DNA of 64,000 nucleotides from NCBI RefSeq assembly GCF_001557235.1, contig NZ_LSJI01000171.1, positions 1-64,000 on the forward strand, written 5' to 3'. The notes beneath the pieces were generated by a model. It saw nothing but the letters and a program-made list of their open reading frames with translations, was not told the origin of the DNA and searched no databases. Positions 1-6,579 of the stretch are shown here, in pieces. The stretch's first letter is position 1, and the number at the start of each line of letters is the position of its first letter. The position numbers and the translations under genes were made by a program. This DNA comes from Phenylobacterium sp. CCH9-H3 (lineage in GTDB: Bacteria > Pseudomonadota > Alphaproteobacteria > Caulobacterales > Caulobacteraceae).

Positions 1-1853
1 GCCCCGAACCCACCCTCGCCACGGATGGATCAGAGCCCTTCCATGTCGCCTTCGACCGGGAACTGGCCCGACACCATGAGCGCACCATGGCGCTTTGCCG
101 GGAGCTGGCGGCGGCCGGCCTCCCCGTCGAGGCGTCGACGCTGCGCATGTGGCGCATCGGCCAGAAGGCGCCGGTGTACGCCGACAGTCTCGCCGTGTTG
201 GCCTTCCTCGAGCGCCGATGGGGACTCGAGCCCGGATACTTCCGCCGCCGCCTGCCGCACCCGGCCCGGGCGACAAAGGGCCAAGCGATGCCGGGGATCA
301 GCTCGGCCGAGCGCCGTCGCCTGGCCTGGCACCTGCCCGACGACTTCGACCGGCTCCCACCAAAGGACCAGGAGGAGATCCTGGAGTGGGTCCGACGGGT
401 CGTCGTGACCGGCGCGACCGACTATCGCCGCTACCAGGCCAACGCCGCCCAGCACCGCTTCGCCGTCCGGTTCCCGGACCTGCAGGGCGTGAGGAAGGCC
501 TCGGACGAGGGCGGCCTCACGGAGCGTCGATCCGGCGGAACGATCGTCGCCCCGCCCCGGCTGGCGCAGGAAATGGCGGACCTGCTGGCCTTCAAGACGG
601 CGACCCTGAGCCCCGCCGGCTACCGGCGCAGGGGCACCTGGGGCGCCGAAACCGCCTCGCAGAAGGTCGAGCACTTCGGCCTGCTCTTCGGCGCCTTGGC
701 TGCGCCGGCGGACGGTCCCGTCCGCGGCTTCGGCGCGCCGGTATCCTCGCTCACCTTCGGGCTCCTGACGGCCCCCGCGGTCTGGGACTGGTACCTGCAA
801 TGGCGCGAACGGCGGCGCGGCTTCTACACGGCCTGGGAGGTCGACATGCTCTCGATCGCCGTCGCCCTGACAGGCGAGGAGGCTGGCTGGATCGCCCAGA
901 CGCCGGCGCTCGCCGACCGCCTCACGACCATCCCCGGGCTCGTCTCGGAGGAGGACGTCCGGCGCATCCAGGGCGACTGGGCGACCGCCTGTGCGAACCT
1001 GCACCGCTTCGCCCTGGCGCGCGCCAAGGAGATCGCACGGGTCGCGCAGGTGCACCACGATCCGTTCGAACCCATCCTCGCCGTGCTCGAGGCGGACAGC
1101 CCGGTCGGGGAGTACCGCAAGATCGCCGACGAGATTCTCGCGCTGCGTCCCTGCCCTCGCCGCTACCCGCTGGCCGCCGCGGAGAGCGCCCGCGCCTTCC
1201 TGGTGATCCGGCTGGGCCTGCACCTGGGCTTCCGCCAGAAGAACCTGCGCCAGCTTCTCGTCTGCCCGCGGGCGCAGGCGCCGCGAACGGAGCGGCGCCT
1301 CCGCGACCACGCGCGCGGCGAACTGCGCTGGAGCGATCGCGACGGCGGCTGGGAGGTGTTCGTGCCGGCCAGCGCCTTCAAGAACGCGACCTCGTCGTTC
1401 TTCAACGGCCGCCCCTTCCGCCTGCTCCTGCCGGACATCGGCGGCCTCTACCGCGAGATCGACGACTACGTCGGAGTCCACCGCGCGCGCCTACTCGGCC
1501 GCGCGCCTGACCCCGGGACGTTCTTCGTGAAGACCGTGAAGGCCAGCCGGTCCGAGGCGGCCTACGACCAGAACACCTTCTACGAGGCCTGGCGTTGGAT
1601 CATCCGGCGCTACGGGATCTACAATCCCTACACGGGGCGAGGCGCCATCGCGGGTCTACTTCCGCACGGCCCGCACAGCATCCGCGACGTGCTCGCCACC
1701 CACATCCTCAAGCAGACCGGCTCGTACGAGCAGGCGAGCTACGCGATCCAGGACACGCCGGAAACCGTCGCCCAGCACTACGGCCGCTTTCTGCCGCAGG
1801 ACAAGGCGGCGATCGCGGCCGAGGTGCTCAACCGCGCGTGGGCGGCGGAATGA
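1..1853 (+). CDS. Tyrosine recombinase (phage-integrase family), 5' end outside window
   Basis: The frame is open from base 3 to the stop, and residues before the first ATG (base 87) look like normal coding sequence, so the gene probably starts outside the window. Counting from that ATG, the C-terminal half has the tyrosine-recombinase signature: first Arg in GFRQKNLRQL (R383), a HxxR motif (H530, R533) and the nucleophile Tyr in AQHYGRF (Y565). The usual second His/Trp box is weak (QDTPET). The long N-terminal part (over 350 residues) resembles large transposon recombinases such as TnpB of Tn554 rather than a short phage integrase. It overlaps a small gene by ATGA, as tnpB and tnpC are paired in Tn554. 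It should catalyse DNA strand exchange for a mobile element. Family certain; Tn554 kinship inferred. Confidence 0.8.
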   Translation, partial: PEPTLATDGSEPFHVAFDRELARHHERTMALCRELAAAGLPVEASTLRMWRIGQKAPVYADSLAVLAFLERRWGLEPGYFRRRLPHPARATKGQAMPGISSAERRRLAWHLPDDFDRLPPKDQEEILEWVRRVVVTGATDYRRYQANAAQHRFAVRFPDLQGVRKASDEGGLTERRSGGTIVAPPRLAQEMADLLAFKTATLSPAGYRRRGTWGAETASQKVEHFGLLFGALAAPADGPVRGFGAPVSSLTFGLLTAPAVWDWYLQWRERRRGFYTAWEVDMLSIAVALTGEEAGWIAQTPALADRLTTIPGLVSEEDVRRIQGDWATACANLHRFALARAKEIARVAQVHHDPFEPILAVLEADSPVGEYRKIADEILALRPCPRRYPLAAAESARAFLVIRLGLHLGFRQKNLRQLLVCPRAQAPRTERRLRDHARGELRWSDRDGGWEVFVPASAFKNATSSFFNGRPFRLLLPDIGGLYREIDDYVGVHRARLLGRAPDPGTFFVKTVKASRSEAAYDQNTFYEAWRWIIRRYGIYNPYTGRGAIAGLLPHGPHSIRDVLATHILKQTGSYEQASYAIQDTPETVAQHYGRFLPQDKAAIAAEVLNRAWAAE

Positions 1854-2269
1854 CCGGAGACGAACCCCAAGGCCCCTATGCCTTTTCGGGCGTGCCGTAC
1901 GACGAGGGCCTGCGGCTGGCGGCCCTGCGCCTGCAGCATGATCGCCTGGTCGAGGCGCAGGAGGAGTTCCTGGAGGACGCCGCGCGGCGGTGGCGGCGGG
2001 TGCAGCGGCTGCGTGAATTTCTCGACGCCGTCGACGAACGCTGCGCTGGATGCGATGTCACGGCCGAGCTGCAGAGCTGGTTGGCCTGGGCGCACAGGCG
2101 CTGCGACCGCCTCGATCCACTGTCGCCGATGGCGATGGCCGAGCTTCGGGCCTACGCCGCGGCGCTTCGATCGCCACCCGATCTGCCGCCGCAACACCCG
2201 GAGGAGGAGATCTGGCGCGATATGGGTCTGCTCGACGACCTGCTCGTTGAGGAGGCCGTCGAACCATAG
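1850..2269 (+). CDS. Small charged helical protein coupled to the recombinase (TnpC-like position)
   Basis: A 139-residue protein whose ATG overlaps the recombinase stop (ATGA), so the two are translationally coupled. It is rich in Arg, Glu and Leu and is probably mostly helical, with a likely coiled-coil stretch around residues 15-60 (LRLQHDRLVEAQEEFLED onward). Two Cys (CAGC) lie near residue 66. There is no signal peptide or membrane segment. I recognise no family by sequence. Size, order and coupling match TnpC of Tn554-type elements, a small accessory protein that influences transposition, but that is an inference from context. Confidence 0.65.
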   Translation: MTGDEPQGPYAFSGVPYDEGLRLAALRLQHDRLVEAQEEFLEDAARRWRRVQRLREFLDAVDERCAGCDVTAELQSWLAWAHRRCDRLDPLSPMAMAELRAYAAALRSPPDLPPQHPEEEIWRDMGLLDDLLVEEAVEP

Positions 2270-2363
2270 GCAAGGGTTTGACCATCTCGAAATCTGCACA
2301 GTCTGGCTGAGCAATATCGGCCAGTTTCAAACCGCCTACTCATTCGGGGCGCTGGCCGGCTCC

Positions 2364-2383
2364 CGGGCGCCATCCGGCGCCCG
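2364..2383 (+). terminator. GC-rich stem-loop after the recombinase operon
   Basis: A perfect 8-bp stem (CGGGCGCC / GGCGCCCG) closes a 4-base loop (ATCC), 95 bp after the small gene and 100 bp before hipB. No clear T-run follows, so intrinsic termination is possible but not certain. Confidence 0.35.
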
Positions 2384-2440
2384 CGCAGGTCTTGGTTATG
2401 GTTGGGGCAACGTGCTTCAAGGAAGTTACAGTCTTATGTT

Positions 2441-2483
2441 TTGAACTTTAATCCCCATAAGGTTCATTATATAAGACCTTATC
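2441..2483 (+). promoter_or_regulatory. hipBA promoter and palindromic operator
   Basis: This short AT-rich stretch sits directly before hipB. ATAAGGT (2457-2463) and ACCTTAT (2476-2482) form a perfect 7-bp inverted repeat ending one base before the start codon. A possible -35 TTGAAC (2441-2446) and -10 CATTAT (2465-2470) are 18 bp apart, so the repeat covers the -10. A further half-site GTCTTAT (2431-2437) is the exact reverse complement of ATAAGAC (2471-2477). HipB proteins repress their own operon through such repeats, so this is the likely autoregulatory operator. Confidence 0.6.
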
Positions 2484-2816
2484 ATGCGTTCCACCGTCCA
2501 AGACACCCTGCCACCTAAGGTCCGCCGCGCCCTCGCCAAGCTGGGACGCGACCTGGCGCTTGCGCGCCGTCGTCGGCGGCTCACGACCGCGATGATGGCC
2601 GAACGACTCGGCGTCGCGAAAGGCACCTACATCAAGGTGGAGAAGGGCGACCCCTCTGTCTCCATGGGGGTCTACGCCATGGCCCTCTTCGTCCTGGGCT
2701 TCCCGGAGGCCCTGGGCGACATCGCCGACGCCCGTCGTGATGACCAGGGCCTCCTGCTCGAGGCCGAGCAGCTTCCGCAACGAGTTCGCCCGCGCACGGC
2801 GCCGAGGCCGCTATGA
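2484..2816 (+). CDS. hipB: HipB-like antitoxin, XRE-family helix-turn-helix repressor
   Basis: A 110-residue cytoplasmic protein with one Cro/CI-type helix-turn-helix (about residues 20-75; the recognition region reads MMAERLGVAKGTYIKVEKG). It is the expected antitoxin of the HipA kinase encoded next. Its stop overlaps the hipA ATG (ATGA), giving the usual antitoxin-first order and coupled translation. It should bind the palindrome immediately upstream and neutralise HipA. The C-terminal 30 residues are Arg/Pro-rich and probably disordered, matching the unstable tail common in antitoxins. Assignment rests on fold plus partner. Confidence 0.85.
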   Translation: MRSTVQDTLPPKVRRALAKLGRDLALARRRRRLTTAMMAERLGVAKGTYIKVEKGDPSVSMGVYAMALFVLGFPEALGDIADARRDDQGLLLEAEQLPQRVRPRTAPRPL

Positions 2817-4090
2817 ACCGCAGCATCGGCATCTTCCTGGGCGACAACGCCCGCCCCGTCGGCGTGCTGCGCTACGACCAGCAAGGCGCCCGGGAGAGCG
2901 CCGCGTTCGAATATACCGCCGAGTGGCTCCAGGCCGTTGACGGCTTCGACCTGGAGCCCGGCTTGCGCCGGGTCACGGGTCCGCAATTCCATCGCAAGGC
3001 GAAGGATGGGTCTGTCTTCCACGGCGCGCTCGCCGACACCGAACCGGACGGCTGGGGCAAGCGCGTCATCCGCCGAGATCACGCCAAGCGCCGTCAGGCG
3101 CAGATCGACGCAGGCGAGAAGGTCGAGCCTCGGCCGCTCAACAGCCTCGACTTCCTCCTGGCCGTCGACGACGTGAGCCGCGTCGGCGCTTTGCGCCTGC
3201 GGGACGAGAATGGGACCTTCCAGCGCGCGCCCGAGGACGGGAAGCGCACGACCCCGCCCTTAATCGAGCTGGCACAGTTGCTCGCCGCCACCCGCGCTGT
3301 CGAGACCAACCAGGACACCGTCGCGGATCTGGCCTACCTGCGCGGGCGCGGAACCTCGCTCGGCGGCCTGCGCCCTAAGTGCACCGTACGCGACGCCGAC
3401 GGCACGCTATGCATCGGCAAGTTTCCGAGCGTCCAGGACGGCCATACCGTCACCAAGGGCGAGGTGCTGGCGCTCCACCTGGCCCGACGCGCGGGCATCG
3501 ACGCCGCCGACGCGCGCATCGTCATGAGCGACGATGCGCCTGTGGCGCTGATCCGCCGCTTCGACCGTCCTCCCGGCGGCGGCCGTCTGATGTACGTCTC
3601 GGCGGCAACGATGTTGGGGGCCGAGACGGCGGACGATCACGCCTACACCGAGATCGTCGACGCCCTGCGCCAGCATGGCGCTAGGCCCGAGGCCGACGCC
3701 GAGGAGCTTTGGCGCCGGATCGTGTTCTCGGTTCTGATCTCGAACGTCGACGATCATTTGATGAACCACGGCTTCCTGCACGAGGACCAGGGCCGCTGGC
3801 GGCTCTCACCCGCCTTCGACATCAACCCCTTCCCGGATCGCGCGCGAGAGCTGAAGACCTGGGTCTCGGAGGATACCGGACCTGAGGCCACCGTCCGCGC
3901 GGCCATGAGCGTCCTGCCCTACTTCCGCATCCCCGCCGAGCGGGGACGCACCATCCTCGGCGAGGTCGAGGCCGCCGTCGCCGGCTGGCGGGAGACGGCT
4001 CGCAACCTCGGCCTCACCAAGGACGAGCTCGACGGTCTCGCGGCCGCCTTCGAGCACGAAGAGCGCGAGGCTGCCCGCCAGGCGCTCTAA
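2813..4090 (+). CDS. hipA: HipA-family serine/threonine kinase toxin
   Basis: A 425-residue HipA-type kinase, normal length for the family. The N-terminal HipA_N-like region covers about residues 1-130. The nucleotide-binding Gly-rich segment is GRGTSLGGLRPK (178-189), with a further Lys in CIGKF (K203). The catalytic loop NxDxHxxN is NVDDHLMN (D313, N318) and the metal-binding Asp lies in PAFDINP (D336). E. coli HipA phosphorylates glutamyl-tRNA synthetase, halting translation and promoting persistence; the target here is unknown. All catalytic residues are present, so it should be active unless held by HipB. It forms a two-gene operon with hipB in the accessory block at the left edge. Confidence 0.88.
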   Translation: MNRSIGIFLGDNARPVGVLRYDQQGARESAAFEYTAEWLQAVDGFDLEPGLRRVTGPQFHRKAKDGSVFHGALADTEPDGWGKRVIRRDHAKRRQAQIDAGEKVEPRPLNSLDFLLAVDDVSRVGALRLRDENGTFQRAPEDGKRTTPPLIELAQLLAATRAVETNQDTVADLAYLRGRGTSLGGLRPKCTVRDADGTLCIGKFPSVQDGHTVTKGEVLALHLARRAGIDAADARIVMSDDAPVALIRRFDRPPGGGRLMYVSAATMLGAETADDHAYTEIVDALRQHGARPEADAEELWRRIVFSVLISNVDDHLMNHGFLHEDQGRWRLSPAFDINPFPDRARELKTWVSEDTGPEATVRAAMSVLPYFRIPAERGRTILGEVEAAVAGWRETARNLGLTKDELDGLAAAFEHEEREAARQAL

Positions 4091-4168
4091 GACGACCGCC
4101 GGCGCGCGGGCCACAGCTCCCATCCGCAATCACATCCAGCGCCGGCGCTTGCGGAGATTAGAGGCATC

Positions 4169-4193
4169 ATTCTCCGCATGATTTGCGGAGAAT
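4169..4193. repeat. Perfect 10-bp inverted repeat, operator-like
   Basis: ATTCTCCGCA (4169-4178) and TGCGGAGAAT (4184-4193) are exact reverse complements around a 5-base spacer. A third copy of the half-site, TTGCGGAGA, lies at 4149-4157 in direct orientation to the right arm. The arrangement looks like a repressor operator with an extra half-site, but no gene follows within 600 bp. Confidence 0.55.
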
Positions 4194-4256
4194 ATCCGTG
4201 CCGCTGAGCGCGCGCGATCCTGAGGTGATCGTACCCAGTTTTCGACACGCATTTCC

Positions 4257-4286
4257 CAGTCGGTCCAGTTCTGGAACTACCGACTG
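4257..4286. repeat. 30-nt near-perfect hairpin
   Basis: Outer arms CAGTCGGT (4257-4264) and ACCGACTG (4279-4286) are perfect complements. Inside them AGTTC (4267-4271) pairs with GAACT (4274-4278) around a 2-base loop, leaving only a CC bulge. There is no T-run after it, so it does not look like an intrinsic terminator. A recombination site or protein-binding cruciform is equally possible. Confidence 0.55.
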
Positions 4287-4310
4287 AGTGCGAACAAACC
4301 CGAAATTCTA

Positions 4311-4388
4311 CGCGAACGTTCGCGAACGAGAGTGTGCAAATTTTGCACTCTTCATGTTGTAAGTTACTGATTTTACATAATAATCAGT
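4311..4388. repeat. Three further palindromes in an AT-rich patch
   Basis: CGCGAACGTTCGCG (4311-4324) is a perfect 14-bp palindrome. GTGCAAA (4334-4340) and TTTGCAC (4342-4348) are inverted around one base. ACTGATT (4366-4372) and AATCAGT (4382-4388) are inverted around nine bases. With the two repeats just upstream this gives five independent palindromes in about 220 bp. Confidence 0.55.
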
Positions 4389-4817
4389 CCAGTCCATCAT
4401 AGGCGCCACGGACAATCTATGAGCTTGAGACTGCTGCATCTTCTTCATTCTCAAAAGCGGTGGATCGCGGCGCACGCGCTCGATCCTACAACGCTCCAGG
4501 ATCCGCCTCCCCGAACGTTTGCTGCGCCCGTCGATAAATGGCCTCCGCCTGCCAGCAAAAGTCCGGCCAGCGGCAGGCGTGGGTTCACCGGTAGCGCAGA
4601 TCCCCGACGAAGGCCTTAGTCAACCGCGACGACGCCGAGAACTGGGATCTCCAGGCCGAAAAGCAAGGACATCGGCTTCGCCGGGCGCGTTGCGCCTCGC
4701 CGGCGACCACTCCGAGCGTCAGCCGTTCGGAGTTCAGCCCACATCAGGACGGCCGTCTTCCCGGAACGGTCAGCAGCTGACCTTAGCTTCGGTCCGCCGA
4801 GCAGGTTTGAACGGCGG

Positions 4818-6545
4818 CTATCGGTCGGGCCTCGTCATCGTCGCGCGGCTGTATTCGGAATTGAGCCGGCAGATGTTGGGCGGCGGCTGTGAGAGCGGTC
4901 TCGCCACATGGATCCGCCATTCGTCCGCCCACAGGGTCTTCATGCGCTGCAGGACCTCCGGCCGCGCGCCCGCGAGGTCATGCGCCTCGGTGAAGTCCTG
5001 GGCGGTGTTGAAGAGCTGCCAGGTGTCCTGCTCGTAGCTTTTGTCGCAGTCATGGATGGCCACGGCCCGCCAGGGTCCGTCGGTGATGGCCCGGTGACCG
5101 CGCACCTCGAGGTACTGACGCGAGCGGGTTTCCGCATGGCGATCCGACAGCGCCGCCAGGAATGACCGCCCGGCCACCGGCAACTGCGCGACGCCGTTCA
5201 CCGTGGACTCGAAACGCAGGCCGGCCGCGTCGAGCAGCGTCGGCCCGACATCGACCACGTCGACATACTGCCCCCGCACGGCGCCGCCGTCCTTAATCCG
5301 CGCCGGCCAGGAGACGATCAGCGGGGTCCGCACGCCGCCCAGGTAGGGCCACAGCTTGTAGCGCCGGAACGGCGCCGAGCCGGCGATCGCCCAGGGCCGC
5401 GGGTACTCCGCCTGGGTCAAGCCGGTCCCAAGCTCCGCCAGGCGCCGGCGCTGTTCGGACACGGGGATGGTATTGGGCCGGTAGAGCTCGGCGAAGAAGC
5501 CGGCTTGGCCCGCCTCGGAAGCGGCGCCGTTGTCCGACAGGACCACGATCAATGTGTTGTCGAGGAGCTTTGCGGCCTCAAGCTTGGCCAGCAACCGGCC
5601 GATCTGCTCATCGGCGTGCTCGATGAAGCCCGCATAGACCTCCATGTAGCGCGCGAAGACGGCGCGCTCGTCATCGCTGAGGTCCGACCACGCGCGGTCG
5701 TCGTCGGTGCGGTCGGGCAGTGCGCAGTCGGCGGGGATCACGCCGAGCTGTTTCATGCGCTGGAAGCGCGCCTGGCGGATGGCGTCCCAGCCGCCGTCGT
5801 AGGCGCCCTTGTACCGGTCGGAATAGGATGCCGGGACCTGGATAGGCGAATGGGCGACGCCTAGGCCGAGATGCAGAAAGAAGGGCCGCCCGCCGCCCTC
5901 CCCGCGATGGGTCTCGATCAGCGAGATCGACCGATCGATCAGGTCCGCGGAGAGATGATAGCCCTCGGGGAGCTTGGGCTGGATATAGCCGTCGTTCTCG
6001 ACCAGCGTCGGGCGGTACTGGTCGGTCCAGCCGCGCGGGAACCCATAGAAGTAGTCGAAGCCCCGCTGAAGCGGCCAGTTCTCCTTTGAGGCCTCCGCAT
6101 CGAGCTGGCCCATCGGGATCAGATGCCACTTGCCTACGATCCAGGTGGCGTAGCCGGCGCCCCGCAGCACCTGGGCCGTGGTCTGCACGTTGGCGGGCAT
6201 GTGGAACGAGCCGGGGGGCCAGTTCGCCGCCCCCGCGCCCGCCGCGGCGTCCGGCACGTCGGGCATGTTGACGGTGTGGCTGTTGCGGCCGGTCAGCAAG
6301 GCCGCGCGCGTCGGAGAGCATACGGCCTTCGTGTCGAAACGGTTGAACCGCAGACCCGCCGCCGCGAGTCGGTCGAGGTTGGGCGTGCGGATCTCGGCGC
6401 CGAAACAGCCGAGATCCGAGAAGCCCACGTCGTCCAGGACGATCGTGATGATGTTGGGGCGCGCGGTGTGCGCTGCAGCCGGCAAAGCGGCGGCGAGCGC
6501 GGTGGACGACAACAGCGCGGCCGCGAAGCGGCGTCTCGAAAGCAT
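4818..6545 (-). CDS. Type I sulfatase (arylsulfatase family), exported
   Basis: The 575-residue protein starts at MLSRRRFAAAL, a Tat-like signal peptide; a longer frame upstream would run into the receptor gene and lose the signal. Metal-binding Asp pair D38-D39 lies in IVLDDVGFSDLG and the sulfatase signature is CSPTRAALLTGR, with C76 as the residue converted to formylglycine. It should hydrolyse a sulfate ester in the periplasm, releasing sulfate. It is the last gene of a co-directional set with a TonB receptor (34 bp upstream), a carboxylesterase and a TetR regulator, suggesting a sulfated and perhaps esterified substrate imported across the outer membrane. The Cys-type site needs a formylglycine-generating enzyme encoded elsewhere. 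Confidence 0.88.
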   Translation of the reverse strand: MLSRRRFAAALLSSTALAAALPAAAHTARPNIITIVLDDVGFSDLGCFGAEIRTPNLDRLAAAGLRFNRFDTKAVCSPTRAALLTGRNSHTVNMPDVPDAAAGAGAANWPPGSFHMPANVQTTAQVLRGAGYATWIVGKWHLIPMGQLDAEASKENWPLQRGFDYFYGFPRGWTDQYRPTLVENDGYIQPKLPEGYHLSADLIDRSISLIETHRGEGGGRPFFLHLGLGVAHSPIQVPASYSDRYKGAYDGGWDAIRQARFQRMKQLGVIPADCALPDRTDDDRAWSDLSDDERAVFARYMEVYAGFIEHADEQIGRLLAKLEAAKLLDNTLIVVLSDNGAASEAGQAGFFAELYRPNTIPVSEQRRRLAELGTGLTQAEYPRPWAIAGSAPFRRYKLWPYLGGVRTPLIVSWPARIKDGGAVRGQYVDVVDVGPTLLDAAGLRFESTVNGVAQLPVAGRSFLAALSDRHAETRSRQYLEVRGHRAITDGPWRAVAIHDCDKSYEQDTWQLFNTAQDFTEAHDLAGARPEVLQRMKTLWADEWRIHVARPLSQPPPNICRLNSEYSRATMTRPDR

Positions 6546-6579
6546 CAGTGCGCTCCTGAAGATGCGAGGCGACCGCGGT

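Larger units (their letters stand above)
4091..4817. other. 727-bp gene-free region with clustered palindromes
   Basis: I find no convincing gene between hipA and the convergent sulfatase; short open frames (for example from 4419) have biased composition and no recognisable domain. The first 300 bases are unusually AT-rich in patches and full of inverted repeats, listed separately. The rest (about 4400-4817) has ordinary GC and no structure I can name. It may be the decayed remnant of a mobile element or lost operon. Confidence 0.5.

Noticed and set aside
30..1481. 483-codon open frame on the minus strand
   Set aside because: It mirrors the recombinase gene. Its protein is a repetitive Arg/Gly/Glu/Ala mix without domains, as expected for antisense frames in GC-rich DNA.
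4419..4619. 66-codon frame after the palindrome cluster
   Set aside because: Odd composition, no ribosome site and no domain; I treat it as non-coding.
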